Source of the DNA: Candidatus Aminicenantes bacterium UBA647
Lineage (GTDB): Bacteria > Acidobacteriota > Aminicenantia > UBA2199
NCBI GenBank assembly: GCA_002299555.1
Contig: DBOL01000103.1
Coordinates: 5,838-69,837 of the forward strand
DNA: 64,000 bases
Reading direction: 5' to 3'
Shown piece after piece: positions 9,044-18,197 of this stretch. How positions within the stretch are numbered: position 1 is the first letter of the stretch; the number at the start of each line of letters is the position of its first letter. Below the pieces are notes generated by a model, which was given only the letters and a program-made list of their open reading frames with translations, ran no database searches and was not told the origin of the DNA. The translations under genes were made by a program, and so were the position numbers.

Positions 9044-10921
9044 TTATAAATATCCCAAACTTTTCAATTTCGACTTGTTTTTTTCTGAAAGATCAATTAC
9101 CTTCGCTTTATTCCTGTTATTAAAAATATTCCTCTTTATCCTGTTGATCCTGTTTTTTAAATAACTGAAAACCTTATTATGTTTCTCGAGACCGACAATA
9201 TTATTTTTTTCATTCTTATCTGAATCAAGATCATACAACTCGTAATCAGTATATTGCGGGGGAGGAAATTTTGAATAGTATTCTAATAATTCAGTAGAAT
9301 ATCTAAAATTATAGATCAATTTAAAATTTTTCCATATAACTGCAATTTTTTGAGGAAATTTGCCAACTCCATGTTTTTTAGAAGTGATGTATTTAATAAC
9401 TGAAACAACCAGCCTGTCATTTTTGTTCTCTTTGTTTTTGATAAAGCCCATCAATGATTGCCCGTCAGAATTGATATTGTCAATCTTCAGATAATCGAAC
9501 AAAGTTGGAAAAATATCAATAATACTTGCATTCTCTTTTACTCTGATACCCTTATATTTGCTACCGGGAAATTTAATGATCAAAGGTATTCTAATTAATT
9601 CATTATATAAAGAATGTCCATGACCCCAGGCTTTATGATCAAAGAATTCTTCACCATGATCAGCCAACAGGATGATAGTGGATTTATCATATATCTTTAT
9701 TGACTTTAAATAATTAACAAACTCCCCAAAATGATGATCGAAAAACTCTATTTCTGCTTTATACAAGCCCTTGAATATATCGCCCCTTCTCTCTGATAGA
9801 TTTCTGAATATCGAAGCTCGTCCTCTTGTGTTTTTATCACCAAGCGATTGAGGAATTCTCACTCTCTTTGGAAATCCCTTTTTGCTCAGGCTTTCAGAAT
9901 ACTTAAAACCTTTATGGGACTGATACGGACTATGTACCTGGTAAGTATGTAGAAAAGAAAAAACATTTGAAACAGAAACTGAATCTACAAATTCCCTGTT
10001 CTTTTTAAACATTTTTTCAACTTCATTAATATTTTGATTCATATTAAAGTTTTTCCCTTTCCAACTTATAGATTTATAGTAATCAAATCCTCGAAAGTAT
10101 CCGTACTTAGAATCAAGGAATATTCCTCCGTTGATACTGAATAAATAATTTTTTTCAAACATCACTTCCGGATATATGGGGAGCTTATCTGAAAGTGCCA
10201 TATCTGAATTATATACCCAATGATTGTAAACATTATTTCCTGTGAATAATGAGATATGAGCAGGAAGTGTCCAGCTTGATGTACTATAACAATTATCAAA
10301 TACTACACTATCTTTTGAGAACTCAGTTATATTATCACTTATATTATCCTTATTCCCGTAAAGCTCAAGATAATCTGCTCTCAATGTGTCAGCTACGATC
10401 AGGAAAACATAAGAGTTTTTGATGCTGATGGAAACAACCGGGTCTGAAATTAATACTTTCCCTTTACCCCTTAAAGTTAATATAAGGTCATCTCCTGATC
10501 TGAATTTCCTTTTTTGAGAAATATTTAAAGTTGATACAAGTTCCTTTTTTCCCAGAAGTTTTTCTCGATTGCGTTTTGATTTGTGAACAAGATCAACACT
10601 TATCCCGCCTGAATCACTGCCGGAGATATCATAAATTGAGAAAAAAACATTTAAATCTCCTGATCTTTTTATGTCAATTGGTATCTTTATTACTCCTTTA
10701 AGATCATAAATCTTACCTTTAATTGACAGGTTCTCTTTTTCATTAAAAAAATATCCCTGCTTCTTTCCGGAGAATTCTTTTTCGCTTATGGGGCTACTAT
10801 TCCCGACTATTTTTTCGTTTGATAATGGTTCCAGTCTAAATTGCTCATTATCATTATTAAATGAGCTCAAAGTAAGAATACCAATAATAAAAAACCATAT
10901 CGAATACTTTAATATCTTCAT
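9044..10921 (-). CDS. Sulfatase-like phosphotransferase/hydrolase with threonine nucleophile
   Basis: 625-residue member of the alkaline-phosphatase/sulfatase superfamily with an N-terminal signal sequence or anchor (residues 1-21). After about 150 residues of poorly conserved beta-rich sequence the metal-binding motif VADTLRADYL appears (Asp178). The nucleophile position in SSWTLPAHISLFTG is Thr218, not the Cys or Ser needed for formylglycine, so it resembles phosphoglycerol/phosphoethanolamine transferases more than true sulfatases. LLADHGEEFFDH and WGHGHS give the later metal ligands. The C-terminus ends LKSLGYL, like its upstream paralogue. It lies 118 nt downstream of that paralogue with a GGGGG box before the ATG. 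Substrate unknown. Confidence 0.8.
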   Translation of the reverse strand: MKILKYSIWFFIIGILTLSSFNNDNEQFRLEPLSNEKIVGNSSPISEKEFSGKKQGYFFNEKENLSIKGKIYDLKGVIKIPIDIKRSGDLNVFFSIYDISGSDSGGISVDLVHKSKRNREKLLGKKELVSTLNISQKRKFRSGDDLILTLRGKGKVLISDPVVSISIKNSYVFLIVADTLRADYLELYGNKDNISDNITEFSKDSVVFDNCYSTSSWTLPAHISLFTGNNVYNHWVYNSDMALSDKLPIYPEVMFEKNYLFSINGGIFLDSKYGYFRGFDYYKSISWKGKNFNMNQNINEVEKMFKKNREFVDSVSVSNVFSFLHTYQVHSPYQSHKGFKYSESLSKKGFPKRVRIPQSLGDKNTRGRASIFRNLSERRGDIFKGLYKAEIEFFDHHFGEFVNYLKSIKIYDKSTIILLADHGEEFFDHKAWGHGHSLYNELIRIPLIIKFPGSKYKGIRVKENASIIDIFPTLFDYLKIDNINSDGQSLMGFIKNKENKNDRLVVSVIKYITSKKHGVGKFPQKIAVIWKNFKLIYNFRYSTELLEYYSKFPPPQYTDYELYDLDSDKNEKNNIVGLEKHNKVFSYLKNRINRIKRNIFNNRNKAKVIDLSEKNKSKLKSLGYL

Positions 10922-11039
10922 AACACCCCCGAAATCAAGTTGTATGTTATTTTCTAATTATAACCATCTCAAATCAAACACTTTAAATTTCAACAAACTA
11001 AATAGCATTGTTTGTCAAAAAATGTTATTCAACAACTAT

Positions 11040-12842
11040 TTAAAGATACCCAAGCGACCTTAACTCTTTTTTAACATCCTCTGAGAGTTCACTGATTTTC
11101 TTTCTGTCCTTCCTCTTTTTGTCCAATTGAAATGATTTTATATAGTTAAGAAGATTAAATTTTAGTTTTTTATAGATATTCGGAAGTTCCCCTTTTGTCA
11201 GATCTGCAGCTTCCAACCTGTCGCTTTCCAGATCATAGAACTCCTCTACTTCGATCGGATATGGATTCCCGTATTGGGTTTTAGCTACTACCCCATCCGG
11301 ATTATAGATAAATTTCCATTTATCTCCTGTTATCGACAATATCCTGTTGTTCTCAGATTCTGCAAAAAGATAACGGTTCTTTCTCTTGGCCTCACCCCTG
11401 ATCAGGGGCATCAACGATTCGCCTGTCATTCTGTACTCTGTCTCAATTCCAAAATAGTCAAGTAGTGTAGGCATAAAATCCATGATAGAAACATTCTGAT
11501 CTATTATCCCCTTATATTCTGAATTCGGGAACTTTATTATTAACGGGACATGAAGAGATGTGTTATAAATTGACGGGTGATGGAAGAAGTGGTTGTTATG
11601 CTGGTAAAGGTCCTCACCATGATCTGCTGAAATTACTATCAAAGTGTTTTCCCATATATTTTTTTCTTTCATAACATCAAAGATCTCCTGGATCCACTCA
11701 TCGATCTGCAGGAGTTCCCCTGCATAACAATTCCGGATATGATCAATATCATGTTCAGTCACTTTCTTTTCACCTGCGGTGATCTTTTTTAATACAGGCC
11801 CGACTGCTTTAAATACATTGCCGGTATATTCTTCAGGCTCGATCATGGAAAGGATTCTCTTCGAAGGGCGGTATCCTGAATGGACACCGAGAAAGTGTAA
11901 CCAGAGGAAGAATTTCTTCCTGTAATTCTTTTCAAGAAAACTTTTTGCGCTATTCTTTAACTTCTTGTCCTTTCTGAAAAAACTCTTTACAATATCAAAA
12001 CCGCCTATATCAAGTTGAAATGCATTTGCCCGGTATGACACAGAGAACCATTCGCTAAAAAGGTGGTGGCCTAATGATAATATCCCACTCTTAAGTTGGT
12101 CTCCATTGTTCTGGACACCATGTTCAAAAGGCATTCTGGATCTGGCGATGGATGATAGTGCAGGCCAGGTAGAAGCAATGGGAGTATATGCTTTTGTGAA
12201 AACCAGATTTTCATCAGCGATCTTGTCTAAATTAGGGCTGAAGCTTATTTTATCAGGATAAAGTTCCTTAAGTTTTCTATAATACCCAAGGTAATCAGCT
12301 CTGAGCGTATCAATAGTGATCAGCAGAATATTCTTATTCTTTCTGTGATCGGGCCCCTTTTTCGGAATTATTATCAGTCCAATAAGATCAAAATTATCTC
12401 CATTCGATCCGGCACTGTCTTTTATGGAAAAGGTGAGTTTATCATCTCTCCCCAGCGCAATCGCAACTTTGATCGATTTTCTGAACTGCATATTTGAGTC
12501 ATTTATGTAAAATTCGTTTTTATCAAGATCTAATGTAAGGAGAGCTTCATTCTGATTCTTTATCACTAACTCTATTTTTCGATTCTTCCAATCTTCGTCT
12601 TTTAGTGTCGTCAGGATGAAATCAAAAGTAAGATATCCGGCGATTTTAATACCTGGTGACCATTCAAATCCCTCTTTTACCGGAACATTTATATTTACCA
12701 GTTTTTCACCTTTAAATCGCTTGATACTGAATTTTTCAAAATCATCATATGAACGTACAAAACTTTTGTCACTCTTACCGGAACAACCCGGAAAGATCAC
12801 CACCAAAACAAGAAAAACTAATAGTATTTTATATGTTTTCAT
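11040..12842 (-). CDS. Sulfatase-like lipoprotein with threonine nucleophile
   Basis: 600 residues. The lipoprotein signal ends in a lipobox (IFPGC, Cys20), so the enzyme should be membrane-anchored on the periplasmic side. An approximately 150-residue N-terminal domain precedes LLITIDTLRADYLGYY (Asp178). The nucleophile motif is ASTWPALSSIARSRMP with Thr225. ISADHGEDLYQH and HHPSIYNTSLHVPLI complete the metal site. It ends ELRSLGYL. Domain order, length and tail match the downstream gene (9044-10921), so the two are diverged tandem paralogues. It starts 29 nt after thiL with a weak AGGG 9 nt upstream and is probably the distal part of the lon-thiL transcript. Confidence 0.8.
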   Translation of the reverse strand: MKTYKILLVFLVLVVIFPGCSGKSDKSFVRSYDDFEKFSIKRFKGEKLVNINVPVKEGFEWSPGIKIAGYLTFDFILTTLKDEDWKNRKIELVIKNQNEALLTLDLDKNEFYINDSNMQFRKSIKVAIALGRDDKLTFSIKDSAGSNGDNFDLIGLIIIPKKGPDHRKNKNILLITIDTLRADYLGYYRKLKELYPDKISFSPNLDKIADENLVFTKAYTPIASTWPALSSIARSRMPFEHGVQNNGDQLKSGILSLGHHLFSEWFSVSYRANAFQLDIGGFDIVKSFFRKDKKLKNSAKSFLEKNYRKKFFLWLHFLGVHSGYRPSKRILSMIEPEEYTGNVFKAVGPVLKKITAGEKKVTEHDIDHIRNCYAGELLQIDEWIQEIFDVMKEKNIWENTLIVISADHGEDLYQHNNHFFHHPSIYNTSLHVPLIIKFPNSEYKGIIDQNVSIMDFMPTLLDYFGIETEYRMTGESLMPLIRGEAKRKNRYLFAESENNRILSITGDKWKFIYNPDGVVAKTQYGNPYPIEVEEFYDLESDRLEAADLTKGELPNIYKKLKFNLLNYIKSFQLDKKRKDRKKISELSEDVKKELRSLGYL

Positions 12843-12871
12843 TTTTATTACCCTGGAAATTATATCATCAA

Positions 12872-13804
12872 TTATTCAAAATGGTCAAAACCTTTTCTCT
12901 CAGGTTCAAACTCCCTGCCATGATATTCTATGCTGACACCTTCTCCATCTATGACATCACCGATAATATGGTATTTTACTGCTGATTTTTTCATCTCCTT
13001 CTCTTTGTCTGAAGAGATCGTAAACAGAAGAGAGAAATCTTCCCCACCGGCCAGAACATGATCTGTTTCAATCAGGCCATATTTTTCACATATGGTCCTC
13101 ATATCCTCTGTAACCGGAATGTTTTCATATTTGATCCGGGCTCCTTTATTCGAATTGTCCATTATCCTGCCAAGATCTATCACCAGTCCGTCTGAAACAT
13201 CGATCATCGAATTGACAAATCCGGAAAAGATATTTCCACTGGCAAGTTCCGGATCTGGGACTTTATGCCTACCCGAATAATAAGGGATATCTATACCCCG
13301 TTTCAAAAGTTCCAGGCCGAGTGAAGATTCACCTGTTACTCTGGAGATACCTATCAGGTCTCCAGTTCTGGCTCCATCCCTTCTTATCGGGTTAATTGAA
13401 CTCCCTACCATAGTTATTGATATAAAAAGTTTGTCAGGTGAAGAGGAGATATCTCCCCCGGCAAGTTTAACATTCCATTTATTACTTCTGTTTTTCAACT
13501 CTTTGAAGAATCGAAAAAGCTTTTCGTCTTTAAAATTCTCAGGGAATCCTATGCCGAGAAAAAAATACTCCGGCTTTCCACCCATAGCAGCTATATCGCT
13601 GAGGTTTACAGCAAGAGCTCTGGCTGCAACTTCCTCAGGAGTAAAATATGACTGGTCAAAATGAACACCTTCGATCAGGATATCCTTTGTTATCAGCTGA
13701 AATCCATCTCCTTTCTTTATTATTGAAGTATCATCTCCGATCCCGATACCATCTTCAAAAGGAAATTCAGATTTCAGAAACTTAACAAAACTGTTCTCAT
13801 CCAT
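12872..13804 (-). CDS. thiL: Thiamine-monophosphate kinase
   Basis: 310 residues. Phosphorylates thiamine monophosphate to the active cofactor thiamine diphosphate, using ATP. The conserved order is GIGDDTSII (metal-binding acidic pair), TKDILIEGVHF, VNLSDIAAMGG, GGDISSS, GISRVTGESS, MIDVSDGL, GGEDFSLLFT and the C-terminal KGFDHF, all typical of ThiL. Length is standard. It begins 10 nt after the lon stop with no clear Shine-Dalgarno sequence, so it is probably translated by coupling. No other thiamine genes are in the window. Confidence 0.95.
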   Translation of the reverse strand: MDENSFVKFLKSEFPFEDGIGIGDDTSIIKKGDGFQLITKDILIEGVHFDQSYFTPEEVAARALAVNLSDIAAMGGKPEYFFLGIGFPENFKDEKLFRFFKELKNRSNKWNVKLAGGDISSSPDKLFISITMVGSSINPIRRDGARTGDLIGISRVTGESSLGLELLKRGIDIPYYSGRHKVPDPELASGNIFSGFVNSMIDVSDGLVIDLGRIMDNSNKGARIKYENIPVTEDMRTICEKYGLIETDHVLAGGEDFSLLFTISSDKEKEMKKSAVKYHIIGDVIDGEGVSIEYHGREFEPERKGFDHFE

Positions 13805-13814
13805 TAAATATCTG

Positions 13815-16184
13815 CTATTTCATTGCTTCTGCAACCGCAACATTAATATCCCGGACAAAAACAAATTCGATCCCTTTTAGGTAGACCTTATTAATGTCTA
13901 CAAGATCATTCTTATTCTTCTCAGGAAGAATTATTTTTTTTATTCCTGCACGTTTTGCTGCCAGAACCTTCTCTTTTATACCGCCAACAGGCAATACTTT
14001 TCCTCTGAGCGTGATCTCACCGGTCATTGAAACTTTTCTGTTAACTTTCCTCTTGCTGAAGAGTGAGGTCAGAGCAGTAGTAAGAGCTACACCTGCAGAT
14101 GGACCATCCTTGGGTATCCCACCCTCAGGAAGATGAATATGGATATCATATTTTTCAAACAATTCTTCATCAATTCCTAATTCCTCACTTCGGGATTTGA
14201 TAAAACTCAGTGCTGCTGTTGCCGATTCCTGCATTACTTTGCCAAGAGATCCTGTTAATATAAGTTTCCCCTTCCCAGGTATAAGTTTAGCTTCAATGAA
14301 CAGGATGTCCCCTCCATAAGGGGTCCAGGCCATTCCTGTAGCAACACCAACCATATCTTCTTCAAGAAGCTGGTCTCTGAATAATTTTGGCGGGCCTGAG
14401 TAATCCTCTAAATTTTTATTTGTAATTTTGAAGAGTTTATTTTCCCCGGTAGCAACTTTGTGAGCAACTTTACGACAAACAGAACCTATTTCTCTTTCAA
14501 GATTTCTCACTCCTGCTTCTCTTGTATACATCCCGATTATATTTCTTGTAGCCCCGGTTGAGAATGATATTAATTTCCTTGACAATCCATTGGATTTTAT
14601 CTGCCTTGGGATCAAATGCTTTTTCGCTATTTCAATCTTCTCTTCTTCTGTATAACCGTGAATATTTATTATCTCCATCCGGTCCCTGAAAGCGGGCTGG
14701 ATCGGCTCAAGCAAATTTGCGGTTGTGATAAACAGAACCTTTGACAGATCAAATGAAACTCCAAGATAATGATCTGTGAATGTATCATTTTGCTCCGGAT
14801 CAAGCACCTCAAGCAGTGCTGACGAGGGATCTCCCCTGGAATCAGAACCTATCTTATCAACTTCATCCATCATGAAAACGGGATTGTTTGAACCGGCCTT
14901 TTTAATTTCCTGGATTATCTTTCCTGGAAGCGCACCTATATAGGTCCGTCTGTGTCCTCTGATCTCCGCTTCATCATGGACTCCTCCAAGAGAAACTCTC
15001 ACGAAATTTTTGTTTAGCGCCCTCGCAATAGATCTGCCCAATGATGTCTTCCCGACCCCGGGAGGTCCAACAAAACAGAGGATAGGCCCTGTCGCTTTTG
15101 AAGTTAGCTTCCTGACACTGAGATATTCCAGTATTCTTTCCTTAACCTTATCAAGTCCGTAGTGGTCAGCATCAAGTATCGCCTTTGCTCGAATCAGATC
15201 AAGGTTGTCTGGAGTGGATTCTTCCCATGGAATATCAAGCATCCAATCCAGATAGTTTCGCACAACAGTACTTTCTGCTGACTCGGGATGCATTTTTTTC
15301 AATTTTTCTATATTTTTATTTATCTCTTTTTTTGCCTCTTTCGGAACTTCGATCTCACTTAATTTAGTTTTATAGTTGTTGATCTCCCCTTCGTTTTCAT
15401 CAGTCTCACCTAATTCTTTTTTTATTGCAGCAAGTTGCTGTCTTAAAAAATATTCCCTCTGGTTCTTGTCCATCTCTCCCTGGGCTTTTAAATTTATCTG
15501 ATTCTGAATGTTCAAGAGTTCAAGTTCATAGTTCAAAAAATCATAAACTTTGCTTAACCTCGGGATAGACCTCTCCTCATTTAATATCTCCTGAGAACTC
15601 TCAAGTTTCAGGTCAAGATTAGATGCAATAATATCAGCAAGTTTTCCAGGCTCTTTTATATTCTCTGCAATAACAAAAATCTCATTAGGGATCTGTTTCC
15701 CAAGTTTTGCAGTCTGTTCAAACTTTTCCCTTACATTCTTTATAATTGCCTTATCCTTTATTGTAAGTCTCTTCGATTCCTTATCTTCAATAATATTGAT
15801 CTTTGCAATACGAAGTTTACCATTATCGTTGATCGTTTTTACCTTTGCCCTTGAAATCCCCTGGGCAAGCACCCTCATCCTCCCGTCAGGGAGTTTCAAC
15901 ATCCTGACAATGAGTGCAACTGTTCCCATCTTATACATCTCATCCGGTTTCGGATTCTCAACAGTTGCATCCTTCTGTGTCAACAGAAGTATCATCCTGT
16001 CCCCGTTAAGTGCTTTATCAATTGCCCTCTTGGATTTAACTCTCCCTACATAAAGGGGTACGATCATATATGGGAAAACCACTATATCCCTTAAAACCAG
16101 AACCGGGATTTTCTCGGGAATATCAAGCTTTTCCGCATTTTCTTTTTTTATATCAATTGCTTTGTTTTTTTTCTCTTCAGCCAA
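13815..16184 (-). CDS. lon: ATP-dependent Lon protease
   Basis: About 789 residues. An N-terminal substrate-binding LON domain (PVLVLRDIVVFPYMIVPL) is followed by a central coiled-coil region, an AAA+ ATPase with Walker A GPPGVGKTS, and the C-terminal peptidase with serine in PKDGPSAG and lysine in the GGIKEK segment. It degrades misfolded and regulatory proteins in the cytoplasm. The frame could start at GTG 16193, but GAGGTGA (16190-16196) is correctly spaced for TTG 16184, so I use the latter. The gene follows hsp20 almost directly: a holdase chaperone and a quality-control protease in one operon. A heat-shock promoter was not seen; the operon appears to start at the flippase gene. Confidence 0.96.
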   Translation of the reverse strand: MAEEKKNKAIDIKKENAEKLDIPEKIPVLVLRDIVVFPYMIVPLYVGRVKSKRAIDKALNGDRMILLLTQKDATVENPKPDEMYKMGTVALIVRMLKLPDGRMRVLAQGISRAKVKTINDNGKLRIAKINIIEDKESKRLTIKDKAIIKNVREKFEQTAKLGKQIPNEIFVIAENIKEPGKLADIIASNLDLKLESSQEILNEERSIPRLSKVYDFLNYELELLNIQNQINLKAQGEMDKNQREYFLRQQLAAIKKELGETDENEGEINNYKTKLSEIEVPKEAKKEINKNIEKLKKMHPESAESTVVRNYLDWMLDIPWEESTPDNLDLIRAKAILDADHYGLDKVKERILEYLSVRKLTSKATGPILCFVGPPGVGKTSLGRSIARALNKNFVRVSLGGVHDEAEIRGHRRTYIGALPGKIIQEIKKAGSNNPVFMMDEVDKIGSDSRGDPSSALLEVLDPEQNDTFTDHYLGVSFDLSKVLFITTANLLEPIQPAFRDRMEIINIHGYTEEEKIEIAKKHLIPRQIKSNGLSRKLISFSTGATRNIIGMYTREAGVRNLEREIGSVCRKVAHKVATGENKLFKITNKNLEDYSGPPKLFRDQLLEEDMVGVATGMAWTPYGGDILFIEAKLIPGKGKLILTGSLGKVMQESATAALSFIKSRSEELGIDEELFEKYDIHIHLPEGGIPKDGPSAGVALTTALTSLFSKRKVNRKVSMTGEITLRGKVLPVGGIKEKVLAAKRAGIKKIILPEKNKNDLVDINKVYLKGIEFVFVRDINVAVAEAMK

Positions 16185-16194
16185 TTTTATCACC

Positions 16195-16596
16195 TCATTT
16201 TATCTTGACAGTTATTTTCTCTGTCACCTTCTTGAACACTTCTATAATCAGCACTCCATTTTCCATTACCGATCTTATGTTTTCGGTATCTATCGGAATG
16301 TCAATATGGATCCTCTTGAAAAAACCTCCAAACTTCCTCTCAAACAAATAATATTTGATTCCCGACTCGTGAAGCCATGATTGCTTTTTTATCCCCTTTA
16401 CAACCAATTCCTTACCCTCCTCGAGGGTAATCGAAATATCTTCAATGCTCACTCCGGCCAACTCCATCTCCACCACTAAGGATTTGTCGGTTTCAAAAAT
16501 ATTCGTACTCGGCTCCCAGTCTTTACTGGTACTGATACCAGTAGGAAAGCCAGTCTCCTCACTCAGATCAAAAAAAGGATAGTTTTTCTTACCCAT
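16195..16596 (-). CDS. Hsp20/alpha-crystallin family small heat-shock protein
   Basis: 133 residues, nearly all alpha-crystallin domain: PSTNIFETDKSLVVEMELAG, EDISITLEEGKELVVKG, YYLFERKFGGFFKRIHID and the closing NGVLIIEVFKK with its GxL motif. It is an ATP-independent holdase for unfolding proteins. The N-terminal arm is short (about 25 residues). Its ATG directly follows the nrdR stop, with AGGAGG just upstream. Its TGA overlaps the Shine-Dalgarno sequence of lon, an arrangement suggesting coupled expression. Confidence 0.93.
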   Translation of the reverse strand: MGKKNYPFFDLSEETGFPTGISTSKDWEPSTNIFETDKSLVVEMELAGVSIEDISITLEEGKELVVKGIKKQSWLHESGIKYYLFERKFGGFFKRIHIDIPIDTENIRSVMENGVLIIEVFKKVTEKITVKIK

Positions 16597-17052
16597 CTAA
16601 TCCTCCTTTTTCAAAAGGCTGTGAAGTTCTGTCATAAACTCTTCCAGACTTCTGAAATCAAAATATACCGAAGCAAATCTTACATATGCGACTTTATCCA
16701 ACGATTTCAATTTGTCCATTATAAATTGTCCGATTGCTTTTGTAGAGATCTCTTTCTCCATATCAGACACCTTTTCCTCTACCTGAAGTGCAACCTGTTC
16801 AATCTGTTTCTTGGATATCGGTCTTTTCTCGACGGCGCGATACAACCCCTTCCTTACCTTATCTAGATCGAATTCCTCTCTCCGTCCATCTTTTTTCTCC
16901 ACCATTAGAGGAATCCCTTCGATTTTTTCGTAAGTCGTGAACCGCTTCCCACATCCAAGACATTCACGTCTTCTTCTTATATATTTTCCATCTTTGCTCT
17001 CTCTTGTTTCAACAACCTTATCTTCTATGCTATTGCATTCAGGACATTTCAT
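16597..17052 (-). CDS. nrdR: Transcriptional repressor NrdR
   Basis: 151 residues from ATG 17052. An N-terminal zinc ribbon (CPEC and CLGC pairs, with RRRRECLGCGKRFTTYE) is followed by an ATP-cone domain (PLMVEKKDGRREEFDLDKV). It represses ribonucleotide reductase genes by sensing dATP/ATP. The family normally starts MKCPxC, which supports 17052 over the in-frame TTG at 17067; GGAG lies 9 nt upstream. It overlaps the 3' end of the flippase gene by 14 nt. No NrdR boxes or nrd genes are in the window. Confidence 0.96.
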   Translation of the reverse strand: MKCPECNSIEDKVVETRESKDGKYIRRRRECLGCGKRFTTYEKIEGIPLMVEKKDGRREEFDLDKVRKGLYRAVEKRPISKKQIEQVALQVEEKVSDMEKEISTKAIGQFIMDKLKSLDKVAYVRFASVYFDFRSLEEFMTELHSLLKKED

Positions 17053-18082
17053 CTGTTTTTTCTCCAACCTTTTTTATTGAACTCATTTTCAACCCTTTTG
17101 AAGAAAATGATATAAATCCCGGTACAACTATTACCAGGATAATCAGAACGTGGACAAGTAATGTATAAGCTGCAGCTTCGTTAATATTCACGATGCTTTG
17201 TCCGGCAGAATTTTTGTATAACTCAAGGAGTCCATGCTTTGATGCTGCATCAAGACTTCCAGCCATTCCCGGTGTTGGTATTGCTGCAGACATAACGATC
17301 AGGCTGAAATACGGGATAGTATCAAGTATAGATATTGAAGAACCGAACTTAAAACCCTGCATCAGGTACCAGTAGAACGGGACAAGATAGACCCAGACCA
17401 GGACCGAGGACAAAAGTAATTTCAGAGAATCCGTAAAGCTCAATTTCAGTTTAAGTCCTCTTATAAAGCTCAGTAAGAAGTCTGTTGTCTTCTCCCGAGA
17501 CCTCTCCGGTACTATTCTCAAAAAAAATCTGAGGATTCTCTCCACTATATTAAATATTCCCGGAATATTGATCAGATAGAACATAATAAAAATTGAAATC
17601 ACGATTGGAAGAAAGATCACCCCTCCGGACTTCAGTTTCTCAAGCAGAATCGAATTGCTGCTGTCTATAAACAGAAGAGAGGTGAAAAAAAGTACAACTA
17701 TCATCAGTGAGTCTATCATCCTTTCGATCACGATCGTTGCAAGACCGGACCCGGGCTCAAGCCCCTCTTCTCTGGCAATGAGTATTCCACGCGCAGGCTC
17801 TCCGATCCTTCCCGGTATCAATGTGTTTATAAACATTCCGATTAGAGAGTAGTGATAAAGATTAAGGATCGAAATATTTTTTTTAAATGGATGGAACAAT
17901 ATTCCCCACCTGTATGCCCTGATAAAGAACTGCGTATAAAGACCGGCTAAAAAGACAATGATGAATAATGGATTAACATTTTTTATTATATCGATAACCA
18001 TCTTAAATTCTACATTCTGAAAAAAGAAATATAATAGGATAAAAACCAGTATAAGAACAATGAGGAACTTTAAATATTTCAT
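17039..18082 (-). CDS. Flippase-like integral membrane protein (LPG synthase TM family)
   Basis: 347 residues with about eight or nine hydrophobic segments, matching the lysylphosphatidylglycerol-synthetase transmembrane family (AglD/UPF0104-like). Landmarks are RAYRWGILFHP near residues 56-66, GMFINTLIPGRIGEPARG and PTPGMAGSLDAA. Members are associated with lipid or lipid-linked sugar movement; there is no synthetase domain. It heads the run flippase-nrdR-hsp20-lon-thiL. A textbook promoter sits so close that the transcript should start at the ATG itself, and no Shine-Dalgarno sequence is present. Confidence 0.85.
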   Translation of the reverse strand: MKYLKFLIVLILVFILLYFFFQNVEFKMVIDIIKNVNPLFIIVFLAGLYTQFFIRAYRWGILFHPFKKNISILNLYHYSLIGMFINTLIPGRIGEPARGILIAREEGLEPGSGLATIVIERMIDSLMIVVLFFTSLLFIDSSNSILLEKLKSGGVIFLPIVISIFIMFYLINIPGIFNIVERILRFFLRIVPERSREKTTDFLLSFIRGLKLKLSFTDSLKLLLSSVLVWVYLVPFYWYLMQGFKFGSSISILDTIPYFSLIVMSAAIPTPGMAGSLDAASKHGLLELYKNSAGQSIVNINEAAAYTLLVHVLIILVIVVPGFISFSSKGLKMSSIKKVGEKTDEMS

Positions 18083-18088
18083 TGAGAA

Positions 18089-18117
18089 AATATAGATCTT
18101 TTTCCCGAAAATGTCAA
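18089..18117 (-). promoter_or_regulatory. Consensus promoter placing the start site on the flippase ATG
   Basis: Reading the minus strand: TTGACA (18117-18112), 17 bp, TATATT (18094-18089), then 6 nt, then ATG at 18082. The expected +1 is the A of the start codon, implying a leaderless transcript for the flippase-nrdR-hsp20-lon operon. Confidence 0.75.
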
Positions 18118-18161
18118 TAATAACTTATATAACCTTATTGGTTGGAAATCACAAAAAACTG

Positions 18162-18189
18162 TTGACAATGAATAACTATTAGCTATACT
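18162..18189 (+). promoter_or_regulatory. Promoter of the Rrf2 regulator gene
   Basis: TTGACA (18162-18167), 16 bp, TATACT (18184-18189). The ATG at 18198 starts 8 nt after the -10 box and no Shine-Dalgarno sequence is present, so the transcript is predicted to be leaderless or nearly so. Confidence 0.7.
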
Positions 18190-18196
18190 TTAGTTA
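18173..18196. promoter_or_regulatory. Candidate operator: inverted repeat over the rrf2 -10 box
   Basis: TAACTA (18173-18178) and TAGTTA (18191-18196) are perfect 6-bp inverted arms 12 bp apart, centred over the -10 region of the Rrf2 gene. Rrf2-family proteins commonly repress their own promoter from such dyads. Autoregulation is inference. Confidence 0.45.
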
Positions 18197-18197
18197 A

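Noticed and set aside
9044..12842. The radical-SAM/SPASM protein at 4185-5117 as the sulfatase-maturing enzyme for the two sulfatase-like proteins
   Set aside because: Both candidate clients have threonine at the nucleophile position, so formylglycine cannot be made there.
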